Shown here one piece after another: positions 6,579 through 17,016 of a stretch of 35,565 nt of DNA; within the stretch, counting starts at the first letter, position 1, and each line of letters begins with the position of its first letter. Where the stretch lies: NCBI GenBank assembly GCA_026706025.1, contig JAPOZO010000082.1, positions 1-35,565 of the forward strand, written 5' to 3'. Below the pieces are notes generated by a model. It ran no database searches. It was not told the DNA's origin and worked only from the letters and a program-made list of their open reading frames with translations. The position numbers were made by a program, and so were the translations under genes. The DNA is from Candidatus Poribacteria bacterium. GTDB taxonomy: Bacteria > Poribacteria > WGA-4E > WGA-3G.

Positions 6579-9182
6579 TTACTTTCTTATCAGCATTTTG
6601 CGTGTCGCGGTGAATTCGCCTGCAGTCAAGGTGTAGAAGTAAACGCCACTCGCTATTGGTTCCCCGAATTCATTTTTCCCATCCCAATATACCGCGCGGT
6701 TACGGTGATGGTAAATACCAACAGGTTTACGTCCCAAATCCAATGTGCGAACCAACTTGCCATCGGCAGCGTAAATCGAGATTTTGACATCAGCAGATTC
6801 TGCTAACTGATACGGTATCCACGTCTCCGGATTGAATGGATTCGGGTAGTTGGGCAACAGTGCCGTTTCCTTCGGAGTCAGTGTTGCCAAGAGTTGTTCC
6901 AAAAAGAGAATGCCCCGCTGTGATGTTACATCTGTCAGATTTAGCTGCTGTGCTTGCGTAAGCCATTGTCTGATATCTGCCGCTGTGAGCATTTCAGATG
7001 ATTGAACATACAGAGAAGGTGCAGCGGCTGTGGTACCGAGTGCAGCAGCAACCATTACCAAGTCTTGGACGTTCACAACGCCATCTTCGTTCACGTCTGC
7101 ATCGTTCGGACCCGTTTTGCCAAAATTCGATGCCACTAACACCAAGTCTTGGATATTCACAACCTTGTCCTTATTAACATCCTCAAAGAGCGGACGGTCT
7201 TCAATGATGATAGGGTGGATAACAAGTTCGTGGGGTATGTTTTCCGTAGATAAAGTGCTAAGTTGTGTATTGAGCAGTTGTAATTGCCCATCTCCGGCTG
7301 CCTTCGCTTCAAAGGTAATTGAAAACAGTGTCCCTTCTCCACTGACACTACCGCCGAGAATTGCCCCACTTAAACCAGTAACCTTGCCGGTTGTATTATC
7401 AATGTTACCTTCGTGAAAAAAGGTGGTTCTGCCCCCTGTTTTAAGAAAATCATCTTCTTTGGTTTCAACGATTGAAAGCACGTCAGAATTGAACATAACA
7501 TCCGTTTGCCAACCGGCTAAATCGGTTACATCTTTGACTGTGAAATCAAGTGTGAATTGCGTGCCGGTTTTTACCGGATCAATTTCGGAAGAAAGGAGCA
7601 CTGTGGGTATTAAGTTAACGACCTCGGATGGTAGGAACGTTCTGTAAACTTTCCTGCCATCTGAGATGAAATTTCCGGACGGATGCCACGCCAAGTCAGA
7701 TACGCCTTGACTCGTTTTGATAGTTCTCACTTTAGTGATTTCTGAATCTATATTAATTTCTCCTTGTGGCATTTGGTAGATCGTAATTAACCCGTTTTGA
7801 TCTCCAACAGCGAAATAAAATCCATCAGGACTAAAGACAACAGCACCAACCCAACCTCCATCATGTTTTATCTCTTGAACTTTTACCCCACTACTCACCT
7901 CACAGATTGACACATAGCCCGCATTATCTCCTGTTACGAGATACTGCCCATCCCGACTGAAAGCGACTGCCCAGACAGTGGCCCTATGTTCTATCCGCTG
8001 AATCAGTCTATCGTTGTTCGGATCCCAGATAACCGCGTCAGAAAAAGAATCGCCCGTTGCGAGATATTGCCCATCTGGACTGAAGTCAACCGCATAGAAA
8101 CGAGCGTAACGAGTGGATCCAGTATAGATTCTATAAGATCGAGTTCTGTCCCAAAAATTCCCGCCTCCATTTACATCCGCTACGAAAGTACTACGATCAT
8201 TTGCTGCTGCTAAGGTATTGCCATCTGGACTGAAGTCAACCGCATGGAAATCAGCGTGGGAGGTGGCTCCAGTCCAGATTCTATAAGTTTTGGTTTTTTC
8301 CCAAATCTGTTCACCATTTTTCACCTGCCATAACTTTAATCTAAGACTATCTCCTGTTGCGAGGTACTGTCCATCCGGACTGAAGGTGACAGCATGGACT
8401 CGGCCATTATGTCCTTTCTGACGAAGTTCTTTACCGCTGCTCGTTTCCCAAATTGTGTGAACTCGAGTACCTCCCGTAGCGATGTATTTTCCATCAGCAC
8501 TAAAAGCAACGGCAGAATGATTATTATCAAGAGGGTATACTTCATGAAATGTCCATGTATATGCCTCTTCCCAAAGCGGTGGGTACTCAAGTTTTACCTG
8601 TGCCAAAGCCCGACGGTAACCTGGATCAATCGAGATGTAAGCTGTTTTGACGACCTTATCCCAATTACTTTTGAGATTTGGAGCATCATTTTGTCTGCTA
8701 ATATACAATCTTGCATCAACACTTTCGTTGTTTGCCACAAATGTGATCGGAAAGTATTCCTCGTTAGCATTATAAGAACCAAGGGTTGCGGTAACGTCGT
8801 TAGTGAAAAAGGACCTTCTATGCAAACGTGAGATTTCGGTTTGCATCTCAAGGCGATCTGCCCGGACGGACGAAAGGTTTTCTTCTTCAAGTTCTGCGCG
8901 ACGTTGCGCGACTGCTGCAGCCAATCGGTTCAGGCGCGCTGCATAGTCTGCATCAGATTCAAACTCTCCCTTCGGGGCATTGAGAGGGTGATTCGTCCGG
9001 AAGGTTCTAAGTTCTCCTTCAATAAAAGTCACCTTTTCGTCAATGTCAATTTGGTTCTGCTCAAGTTCAACTTCAAGGATTTTAATCCGATCAACAGTCT
9101 GATCAAAAGCATCTCCCATAGCGGCAGAAGTGAGTATAAATATGGTAAGAAAAATTAAACTGTGTTGGATTACTTTGGGCAC
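6579..9182 (-). CDS. Secreted WD40-propeller / cohesin / dockerin protein with FlgD-like C-terminal tail
   Basis: This 867-residue modular exported protein starts with a signal peptide (residues 1-25, cleavage near 'SAAMGDA'). A charged coiled-coil region (28-125) follows, then WD40 repeats (~215-510) with recurring 'AVxFSPDGQYLATGD' blades. A cohesin-like domain (~527-660), a dockerin (~666-714, two Ca-binding repeats 'DVNKDKVVNIQDLVLVA' and 'DVNEDGVVNVQDLVMVA') and a terminal module (~775-867) complete it. The last module begins 'LPNYPNPFNPETWIPYQL' and ends 'GVYFYTLTAGEFTATRKMLI', a FlgD/T9SS-type A-like tail common in Poribacteria-type secretomes. Two adjacent blades (8045-8130 and 8220-8305) are near-identical in DNA, indicating recent blade duplication. 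Start is GTG at 9182, nine bases after AAGGAG. Likely extracellular or surface-attached; ligand unknown. Confidence 0.85.
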   Translation of the reverse strand: MPKVIQHSLIFLTIFILTSAAMGDAFDQTVDRIKILEVELEQNQIDIDEKVTFIEGELRTFRTNHPLNAPKGEFESDADYAARLNRLAAAVAQRRAELEEENLSSVRADRLEMQTEISRLHRRSFFTNDVTATLGSYNANEEYFPITFVANNESVDARLYISRQNDAPNLKSNWDKVVKTAYISIDPGYRRALAQVKLEYPPLWEEAYTWTFHEVYPLDNNHSAVAFSADGKYIATGGTRVHTIWETSSGKELRQKGHNGRVHAVTFSPDGQYLATGDSLRLKLWQVKNGEQIWEKTKTYRIWTGATSHADFHAVDFSPDGNTLAAANDRSTFVADVNGGGNFWDRTRSYRIYTGSTRYARFYAVDFSPDGQYLATGDSFSDAVIWDPNNDRLIQRIEHRATVWAVAFSRDGQYLVTGDNAGYVSICEVSSGVKVQEIKHDGGWVGAVVFSPDGFYFAVGDQNGLITIYQMPQGEINIDSEITKVRTIKTSQGVSDLAWHPSGNFISDGRKVYRTFLPSEVVNLIPTVLLSSEIDPVKTGTQFTLDFTVKDVTDLAGWQTDVMFNSDVLSIVETKEDDFLKTGGRTTFFHEGNIDNTTGKVTGLSGAILGGSVSGEGTLFSITFEAKAAGDGQLQLLNTQLSTLSTENIPHELVIHPIIIEDRPLFEDVNKDKVVNIQDLVLVASNFGKTGPNDADVNEDGVVNVQDLVMVAAALGTTAAAPSLYVQSSEMLTAADIRQWLTQAQQLNLTDVTSQRGILFLEQLLATLTPKETALLPNYPNPFNPETWIPYQLAESADVKISIYAADGKLVRTLDLGRKPVGIYHHRNRAVYWDGKNEFGEPIASGVYFYTLTAGEFTATRKMLIRK

Positions 9183-9256
9183 TATCTATCTCCTTATAAC
9201 TCAGGCATCAATTCTGTTTTCCATATTCCTTATACGGTAAAATCTCCGTCCCTTTT

Positions 9257-10240
9257 TTATGATTCGCGTGAAACGACGTAGTCTGCAAGTTGTTCGAGTG
9301 CGACGCGGGCAGGAGTCTCTGGTAAGCCTGTCAATGCTGCTTTAGCACGGTCGGCATAGTCTTGGGCAACCTTCAAACAGTGCGTCTCAACACCATATCG
9401 TTGGAACAAGGCTTCAACAAAGGCGATCGCCTCGGCTTCGTCAGTGTTAGGATTCAGGACTTTTTCCAACATCTGCTTTTCATCATCATTACAAACAGTT
9501 CGTGCATAAATGATGGGGAAGGTGAGTTTTCCTTCACGGAGGTCACCGAATGTGTTTTTTCCTAATTTATCAGCATCCTCTGTGAAATCAAGCACGTCAT
9601 CGACAATTTGGAAAGCCGTCCCAATATGCTGTCCGTAGGTTGTGAGTGCCTCAACCTGCTGTGCGTCTGTTAGGTTTCCGAGGTGTGCGCCGAGAGTGCA
9701 GGACGCGGCGATCAATTTACCGGTCTTGAAACTGATGATTTTGAGGTACTCGGCTTCGGAGATGTCAAAATCACCGCTCTTATACGCATGGATAACTTCA
9801 CCTTCGCACATTGCCTGCGTGGTATCGGCGAGAACCGCCATGGCTGGATCATCAGCACGGCGGGCTACAAGCATAGAGAGGACACGCGCATGGAGATAAT
9901 CTCCGACAAGGACAGCGACTTTATTGCCCCATTTCGTCTGTAACGTCTCACGTCCACGCCGGATCGCGGCCTCATCAAGCACATCGTCATGAACCAGCGA
10001 TGCGACATGAATGAGTTCAACGACAGCAGCAAGTGTGTGTGCATCATCACCTGCGTACCCGCAGACCTTGGCAGAAAGCACAACAAGGATCGGACGGAGC
10101 CGTTTGCCACCACCCTCCACGACATGCTGGACTGCCATATCGACGAAACTATACTCGCTGGCGGTGTGCTCCGTGAGTTTCACCTCAATAGCACCGAGAT
10201 CGTCGGCAATTAATTCAACGATTTGATCAAAGTTGGACAT
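9257..10240 (-). CDS. trans-Polyprenyl diphosphate synthase (long-chain)
   Basis: This 327-residue protein elongates allylic diphosphates with isopentenyl diphosphate, most likely making the side chain of a respiratory quinone. It shows the family motifs: 'GGGKRLRPILVVLSA' near residue 43, the first Asp-rich motif 'HDDVLDEAAIRRGRETLQ' (~84-101), 'SFKTGKLIAASCTLGA', and the second Asp-rich motif 'AFQIVDDVLDFTED'. DDxxD here is DDVLD in both places, as in octaprenyl/heptaprenyl synthases. Chain length cannot be fixed from sequence alone. It lies 171 bases downstream of hemL, across a repeat-rich spacer, so co-transcription is plausible but not certain. The start ATG at 10240 matches the family N-terminus. 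Confidence 0.93.
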   Translation of the reverse strand: MSNFDQIVELIADDLGAIEVKLTEHTASEYSFVDMAVQHVVEGGGKRLRPILVVLSAKVCGYAGDDAHTLAAVVELIHVASLVHDDVLDEAAIRRGRETLQTKWGNKVAVLVGDYLHARVLSMLVARRADDPAMAVLADTTQAMCEGEVIHAYKSGDFDISEAEYLKIISFKTGKLIAASCTLGAHLGNLTDAQQVEALTTYGQHIGTAFQIVDDVLDFTEDADKLGKNTFGDLREGKLTFPIIYARTVCNDDEKQMLEKVLNPNTDEAEAIAFVEALFQRYGVETHCLKVAQDYADRAKAALTGLPETPARVALEQLADYVVSRES

Positions 10241-10283
10241 AATGTAATAGTTATCAGTTTTAATAGTTGTCAGTTTTCAGTAC

Positions 10284-10302
10284 GATTTTTCTGCGAAAAA
10301 TC
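10284..10302. repeat. Hairpin GATTTTTC-TGC-GAAAAATC
   Basis: Perfect 8-bp stem with a 3-base loop in the hemL/polyprenyl synthase spacer, flanked by CAGTTTTCAG and TTTCAGTTATC heptamer-like sequence. A half copy (GATTTTTC, 11789-11796) occurs next to the inverted repeat at 11798. It lacks a T-tract, so I treat it as a repeat element rather than a terminator. Confidence 0.6.
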
Positions 10303-10356
10303 TTTCAGTTATCGGTTAAGAACCTGTAATAGTTCCCTTTTCTGTTCCTGCCACAA

Positions 10357-10372
10357 TTCTCACTGCGAGGCA
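10357..10372. repeat. Dispersed repeat TTCTCACTGCGAGGCA
   Basis: Second copy of the 16-bp repeat seen at 4149-4164, with one A to G change. It lies immediately before the heptamer array. Confidence 0.7.
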
Positions 10373-10377
10373 CTCTT

Positions 10378-10410
10378 TAACTGATAACTGATAACTGATA
10401 ACCGATAACT
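10378..10410. repeat. Tandem heptamer array (TAACTGA)n
   Basis: Three exact TAACTGA units, one TAACCGA and a partial unit, ending at the hemL stop codon. Related CAGTTATCAGT / AACTGAAAACTGAAA stretches occur at 6372-6392, 10248-10280, 11722-11790 and 11886-11910. There are no spacers or unique inserts, so this is not a CRISPR array. Confidence 0.8.
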
Positions 10411-10411
10411 C

Positions 10412-11698
10412 CTAAACGAGATTCGCCAATACCTGTGTTGCGGCTTGAACGGTTTTGTTGATATCGTCTTCGGAATGGACTAAAGAGACGAACCCTGCCT
10501 CGAACTGGGAAGGTGCGACATAGACCCCGCGTTGGACGAGTCCCCAGAAGTAGTGCTCAAAGCGTTCAGTATCCGCTGTACGTGCGCCATCGGCATCCGT
10601 GACGGTTTCCGGCGTGAAGTAGAGCATCAGCATCGAACCGACGCGACTGTGCCAAGCATCAACACCGTGTTTTTCGGTTGCTTCAGCGAGTCCATCTGCG
10701 AGGGCTGCAGCTCGGGTTTCGAGTTGTTCATAAACGCCCGGTTCAGCAAGCCTTTTAAGCGTTGTGATCCCTGCTGTAACGGCTAAAGGGTTACCGGACA
10801 ACGTTCCTGCCTGATAGACCTCGCCTTCTGGAGCGACACACTGCATGATCTCCCGTTTTCCGCCGTACGCCCCAACGGGTAAACCGCCACCGATAATTTT
10901 CCCTAAACAGGTCATGTCGGGTGTGACGTTATAGTAGGTCTGGGCACCGCCATACGCCACCCGAAAGCCGGTGATAACTTCGTCGAAGATGAGTACGATA
11001 CCGTGTGCTTCGGTAATTTCACGGAGTTCATTGAGGTACCCGTCACGGGGTGGGATGATACCCATATTGCCCATAATCGGTTCGAGAATGAGACAGGCGA
11101 TTTCGTCAGGATTGGCTTCTATCGCTTCACGGACTGCATCGGGGTTGTTAAAGGGAACAGTGAGTGTATTGCGTGCGAAATCTTCGGGGACACCGCCGCT
11201 ATCAGAAAGTCCAAACGTTGCAACCCCAGAACCGGCTTTTGCCAATAGGTAGTCCACGTGACCATGGTAGCATCCATCAATTTTGAGGATTTTATCGCGA
11301 CCGGTATACCCACGTGCGACGCGAATTGCGCTCATTGTGGCTTCGGTGCCGGAATTGACGAGGCGCACCTTTTCAATGGAAGGAACAGCACTGACGATAG
11401 TTTCGGCGAGTTCTGTTTCTAATAGCGTTGGTGCCCCAAAACTTGTGCCGTTCAAGGCTGCTGCACTGATAGCCTCCACAATGTCCGGATGCGCATGCCC
11501 TAAAACCAAGGGACCCCATGAGGCGACATAATCAATATATTCGTTTTCATCAACATCGTATATTTTTGAGCCGTCGCCGCGTGCGATGAAGCGCGGATGT
11601 CCGTGGACTTTGCTGAAATTTCGGACGGGACTGTTGACCCCGCCGGGGATAAATTGTTGTGATTTTTGCCATGCGGCTAAGGATTTATTGCTCTCCAA
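10412..11698 (-). CDS. hemL: Glutamate-1-semialdehyde 2,1-aminomutase
   Basis: HemL is a PLP enzyme that converts glutamate-1-semialdehyde to 5-aminolaevulinate, the step after HemA. The 428-residue protein has standard length and motifs: 'FIPGGVNSPVRNF' at the N-terminus, 'LVNSGTEATMSAIRVARG' (~113-130), 'YHGHVDYLL', 'LIFDEVITGFRVAYGG' (PLP-binding Asp), and 'LGKIIGGGLPVGAYGG' with catalytic Lys267. The start is a TTG at 11698, well supported by GGAGG seven bases upstream and by conservation from the first residues; no suitable ATG exists. It follows hemB with a 194-base repeat-rich gap. Confidence 0.97.
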   Translation of the reverse strand: MESNKSLAAWQKSQQFIPGGVNSPVRNFSKVHGHPRFIARGDGSKIYDVDENEYIDYVASWGPLVLGHAHPDIVEAISAAALNGTSFGAPTLLETELAETIVSAVPSIEKVRLVNSGTEATMSAIRVARGYTGRDKILKIDGCYHGHVDYLLAKAGSGVATFGLSDSGGVPEDFARNTLTVPFNNPDAVREAIEANPDEIACLILEPIMGNMGIIPPRDGYLNELREITEAHGIVLIFDEVITGFRVAYGGAQTYYNVTPDMTCLGKIIGGGLPVGAYGGKREIMQCVAPEGEVYQAGTLSGNPLAVTAGITTLKRLAEPGVYEQLETRAAALADGLAEATEKHGVDAWHSRVGSMLMLYFTPETVTDADGARTADTERFEHYFWGLVQRGVYVAPSQFEAGFVSLVHSEDDINKTVQAATQVLANLV

Positions 11699-11797
11699 AC
11701 TATTTCCTCCGTGTTATAGTTTCCAGTTTCCAGTTATCAGTTAAAGAGACATCTGATTAACTTAAGTCTTCTTAACTGAAAACTGAAAGATTTTTCA

Positions 11798-11838
11798 TGC
11801 CTCGCAGTGAGAGAAAATCGTATTCTCACTGCGAAGCA
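11798..11838. repeat. Inverted repeat of dispersed element (15-bp stem)
   Basis: TGCCTCGCAGTGAGA (11798-11812) pairs with TCTCACTGCGAAGCA (11824-11838), one G:T-type mismatch, around an 11-base loop. Each arm is a copy of the 16-bp dispersed repeat at 4149 and 10357. It lies in the hemB-hemL spacer and could form an RNA hairpin that tunes hemL expression, but it has no T-tract. Confidence 0.75.
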
Positions 11839-11892
11839 AACTGTTAACTTCCTATAAAGAGATGTTAGGTGAATCTAATACCTCTTAACTGG

Positions 11893-13793
<1,901 letters not shown>

Positions 13794-13859
13794 AAGAGAT
13801 TCCTTTTCTGGCTCTCGTCAAACTCTCAAGTTCCCGAAAGCATCCCTTCAGAAACGGGA

Positions 13860-14759
13860 TTAATCACCCTCACCGCTTTCTGATTCAGTGGATTTGATTT
13901 CATAGTTTGTTAATTCAAGCGTTTTGACGGTGTCGCTATTTTCGGATTCTTGCAGCATTTTAACAATACCGACATTCGGCGCGAGCCAGAGCGTTGTTAA
14001 CGTCCCTTTATATGCATCTGCAAACAAGGTTTTCGCTTCTGGTAGGTCCGGTTCTGTCTTTATTGTGGCATCCATTTTATACTCGACTATTAGGCAATCT
14101 TCAAACGTACCAGCAGACGTTGCAACGGTTTCTGTGCCAGTGACCACGCCAGTCTCAACAAGGGTCAGGAACATTGTGATTGCCTGACTTGCTGGTGGAA
14201 AGCCGTCCAAGTTGCTTGTAATCTCAATCTGCAAATCCATTTCCACATCAACGCGCGAAGCCTCCCACTCTTCATTGAACGTTGCAGGGGTCGGCAGAAG
14301 ATAGAAATAGTCTTGTGCTTGTATATCAAGGTCGTATGTCACATTAAGGTCAAGGTTCATCCCGGGTGGCAGTTGATTATTCAACTCTTGTTTCATCACG
14401 ACCATAGCCTCGTTCCACTGTTGCTCCGTGACCGCCCGTGTCGCATTTTCGATATCATCACCGACAAAGAACGCCACCCAGTCGTCACTGACTTGGTAGA
14501 AATAGGGATGAAAATAATACTGATAGTTTGCCCAGTCCTCCAAGACAGGTTCATAACTGAACGCGCGATAGGTTTCACCATCAATCTCTTCAGGTGCTAT
14601 GGCGTAGCGCGTTAATTCCTCACCGTCATGGTCTTCATAGGTCCAGTAACTGTCAAGCTCATCTGGGAAATAGTAATTTGCCCACTCGTTTCCCATCAAT
14701 GTCGCGCTGAAACCGAAGACGAGCAGAAACAGAAAAGCAGACCGAAATTTTTTCAACAT
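13860..14759 (-). CDS. Secreted protein of the tandem family (copy 2)
   Basis: A 299-residue paralogue of copies 1 and 3, with signal peptide 'MLKKFRSAFLFLLVFGFSATLMGNE' and mature region starting 'WANYYFPDELDSYWTYEDHD'. It shares 'RYAIAPEEIDGETYRAFSYEP', 'YFHPYFYQVSDDWVAFF', 'GTETVATSAGTFEDCLIVEY' and 'WLAPNVGIVKMLQESENSD'. Its last ~35 residues are almost identical to copy 3, pointing to recent duplication or gene conversion between these two. The 66-base spacer to copy 1 contains no promoter that I recognise, so the three genes are probably one operon running into hemB. No catalytic motif was seen; function is unknown. Confidence 0.8.
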   Translation of the reverse strand: MLKKFRSAFLFLLVFGFSATLMGNEWANYYFPDELDSYWTYEDHDGEELTRYAIAPEEIDGETYRAFSYEPVLEDWANYQYYFHPYFYQVSDDWVAFFVGDDIENATRAVTEQQWNEAMVVMKQELNNQLPPGMNLDLNVTYDLDIQAQDYFYLLPTPATFNEEWEASRVDVEMDLQIEITSNLDGFPPASQAITMFLTLVETGVVTGTETVATSAGTFEDCLIVEYKMDATIKTEPDLPEAKTLFADAYKGTLTTLWLAPNVGIVKMLQESENSDTVKTLELTNYEIKSTESESGEGD

Positions 14760-14826
14760 GTAGAGTTCCTTTTGGCACTCTCGGGAACGTTCACAATTCC
14801 CGAAAGCGAGGCTTCAGGAATCGGGC

Positions 14827-15729
14827 TTAATTGGTTTCGCCGCTTCCTGATTCAGTAGATTTGATTTCGTAGTTCGTCAATTCAACAGTGTTCACAGTGT
14901 CGCTATTTTCAGATTCCTGCAGCATTTTAACAATACCGACGTTAGGCGCCAACCAGAGCGTGTTTAATGCGTTTACCTTCTCTGGCACCATGGATTGCGT
15001 TCCTTCCATAGGCGGTGATGTTTCGAGGGTCGTAACCATTTCTGTTTCAAATTCAATTTTTAGGCAGTCATCAAACGTGCCTGCTGATGTCTCCACAGTT
15101 TCGGTAGTTTTAACCGTCCCTGTTCCTAATACATCTAAATTGAAGGTGAATATTAAAGCACCGCCGGGTGGGATTTCGTTGGGATCGCCTGCTACATCAA
15201 TCCTGATGACAAATTTCGCATTTACCACCTGCGCATCCCATTCTTCATTGTAAGTAACCGGTGTTGGAAAAAGATAAGAGTAATCCTGTGCCTCCGCTTC
15301 AAAACTCGTACTAATCTCAAAAGTAACGCCAGGCGGGACAGTCTGATTCAACTGTTCCTTGAGTGGCTGCAACACCCCTTCTTCCAATTGTTTCGTCACT
15401 ATTGCTTTCATGGCGTTTTCAATCTCATCCCCGTTAAAGAATGCTACCCAGTCGTCACTGACTTGGTAATAATAGGGATAGACGAGATACTGGTAATCTT
15501 CCCAATCTTCTAAAGGTGGATCATAACTGAACGCACGATAGGTTTCGCCATCAACATCCTGTGGTTCTATGGCGTAGCGCGTGAATTCTTCACCGTCTTG
15601 GTCTTCGTAGGTCCAGTAGCTGCCAAGTGTATCGGGGAAATAGTAGTTTGCCCATTCGTTTCCCATCAACGTCGCACTGAAACCGAAGATGAATAGGAGG
15701 ACGAAAAAGCACCACACTTTTTTCAACAT
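14827..15729 (-). CDS. Secreted protein of the tandem family (copy 3, first in operon)
   Basis: A 300-residue paralogue with signal peptide 'MLKKVWCFFVLLFIFGFSATLMGNE', then 'WANYYFPDTLGSYWTYEDQD', 'DDWVAFFNGDEIENAMKAI', 'ETVETSAGTFDDCLKIEFE' and 'WLAPNVGIVKMLQESENSD'. It is the promoter-proximal member: a good sigma-70 promoter lies 40-70 bases upstream of its ATG. The spacer to copy 2 (14760-14826) holds a TCGGGAA...TTCCCGA hairpin (14781-14803). All three copies have acidic, low-complexity C-terminal ends. They lie immediately upstream of hemB, but nothing in the sequence shows a biochemical tie to haem synthesis. Confidence 0.8.
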   Translation of the reverse strand: MLKKVWCFFVLLFIFGFSATLMGNEWANYYFPDTLGSYWTYEDQDGEEFTRYAIEPQDVDGETYRAFSYDPPLEDWEDYQYLVYPYYYQVSDDWVAFFNGDEIENAMKAIVTKQLEEGVLQPLKEQLNQTVPPGVTFEISTSFEAEAQDYSYLFPTPVTYNEEWDAQVVNAKFVIRIDVAGDPNEIPPGGALIFTFNLDVLGTGTVKTTETVETSAGTFDDCLKIEFETEMVTTLETSPPMEGTQSMVPEKVNALNTLWLAPNVGIVKMLQESENSDTVNTVELTNYEIKSTESGSGETN

Positions 15730-15767
15730 GTCTCGCTCCTGTTGCGTTTTGTACTTTCTCCTTTTAA

Positions 15768-15796
15768 AGTATACAAAATCTCAGCACAAACGGCAA
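15768..15796 (-). promoter_or_regulatory. Sigma-70 promoter for tandem family / hemB operon
   Basis: Minus-strand TTGCCG (15796-15791), 17-base spacer, TATACT (15773-15768). The ATG of copy 3 is at 15729, preceded by AGGAG. This is the only plausible promoter I find upstream of the three paralogues and hemB. Confidence 0.6.
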
Positions 15797-15808
15797 GGTT
15801 AATTCAGT

Positions 15809-15836
15809 TGTCAGCCGTTAGCCATCAGCCATCAGC
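15809..15836. repeat. Short tandem heptamers (GCCATCA-type)
   Basis: The sequence cagttgtcagccgttagcc is followed by two copies of atcagcc/atcagc. It is a degenerate heptameric repeat resembling the TAACTGA arrays near hemL. No gene is visible in 15730-15900. Confidence 0.5.
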
Positions 15837-15900
15837 AAAGAAGGTTTTACAAAGGCATAGATGTCCTTCGCTGGTTTTTCGTCGTCGATCTTTTGAGTGT

Positions 15901-16986
15901 TCAACGTTTCTCATAATCAAAGGGGAAAGTGACAGGCGCGCCGTTGTTTGACCATGAACGTGCCATGGCAACATCAATTTCTCGATCCTTGCGACCGTTA
16001 TACGCGCCGTATTCCGGCTCTATATCGTTGCGAACGGCGTTGACGAGGCTCATCAGTTCCGAAGCGACCGTAATTTCACCGTCGCTGAGCGGATAATTTT
16101 GCAACGGGTTTTCCCAAACCACTTCAGGGTCGGTGTCGGCGACAAGCGCGGCTAAGGTTTCATAACCGTCAACGGTATTGGTTCTGCGTGTGACGGTAAT
16201 CGCGCGCTGTTCATCGGCAGCGTCGTTCAAAATGACAGCATCGTTTCGGAAACACATTCCGCGCGCTGCGTAGAACTTTGAACCGTTAAAGCCACGCAGC
16301 GGGGAGCCGTAGGAGAGACCACTGAAATTGAAGATGCCGACAGCACCATCTGAGAACTCAATCACTGCATGTTGCCAATCCTCAGTATTGCGCGTAGGTT
16401 GCCCTTTCCGCCAGACGTGCTCCTGAACGTCATACCCCTTTCGGAATCCGTAAACTTGCACCGGTTCGTTATCAAAACCGACATAACTGCGGATGAGACC
16501 GATGCCGTGATAGCCGTGTCCCCGGAAGTCGTTGTAGGCGACATTAACTTTGCCGAAAACACCCGCGAGAATCATCTCCCGTTTGATCCGCTCTGTCGGC
16601 ACGCGATAATAATTTTCGTTGACTTCCAGTTTTATGCCGTTCTCTTGTGCGGAGGCGATCATCTTGTCCGCCCATCCGAGATCGGTATCAATCGGTGTTT
16701 CTGTACAATAACTGATACCGCGCCCGGAGCAGAGCAATCCGGGAATGTGATTGTTGCTCGGTGTAATCACGATCGAACAGATATCAGGTTTTACTGTGTC
16801 TAACATCTGCTCGGTGTTCGTGTAAGCAGGGACGTTATATTTCTCACCCTGTTCAGCAACGCTCTCTTCGCGTGGATCACAAACAGCGACTAACTCAAGG
16901 TCGCCTGCCAATTTTGAGATAAGAGGAAGGTAGGTACCGGCACCACGTCTGCCTGTGCCGATATGTGCGATTCTGAGTCTATCCAT
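15901..16986 (-). CDS. Gfo/Idh/MocA-family NAD(P)-dependent oxidoreductase
   Basis: A 361-residue cytoplasmic protein. An N-terminal Rossmann domain contains 'LRIAHIGTGRRGAGTYLPLI' and 'ELVAVCDPREESV', followed by 'ICSIVITPSNNHIPG'. The usual EKP motif is replaced by 'CTETPIDTD' (T-P in place of K-P), so the catalytic lysine of the classical family may be missing. The C-terminal beta-sheet domain includes 'YNDFRGHGYHGIGLIRSYVG'. Family members oxidise or reduce sugars, inositols and related substrates; the substrate is unknown. The ATG at 16986 follows GGAGAG. It is 30 bases downstream of the small lipoprotein gene and probably co-transcribed with it. Annotation to family is secure; a non-redox or altered mechanism is possible given the TP substitution. 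Confidence 0.9.
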   Translation of the reverse strand: MDRLRIAHIGTGRRGAGTYLPLISKLAGDLELVAVCDPREESVAEQGEKYNVPAYTNTEQMLDTVKPDICSIVITPSNNHIPGLLCSGRGISYCTETPIDTDLGWADKMIASAQENGIKLEVNENYYRVPTERIKREMILAGVFGKVNVAYNDFRGHGYHGIGLIRSYVGFDNEPVQVYGFRKGYDVQEHVWRKGQPTRNTEDWQHAVIEFSDGAVGIFNFSGLSYGSPLRGFNGSKFYAARGMCFRNDAVILNDAADEQRAITVTRRTNTVDGYETLAALVADTDPEVVWENPLQNYPLSDGEITVASELMSLVNAVRNDIEPEYGAYNGRKDREIDVAMARSWSNNGAPVTFPFDYEKR

Positions 16987-17016
16987 GATTTCTCTCCATC
17001 TGGGTGCGGCAGGTGG

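Noticed and set aside
10378-10410. Possible CRISPR array
   Set aside because: Units are 7 bases, contiguous and without spacers; it is a simple tandem repeat.
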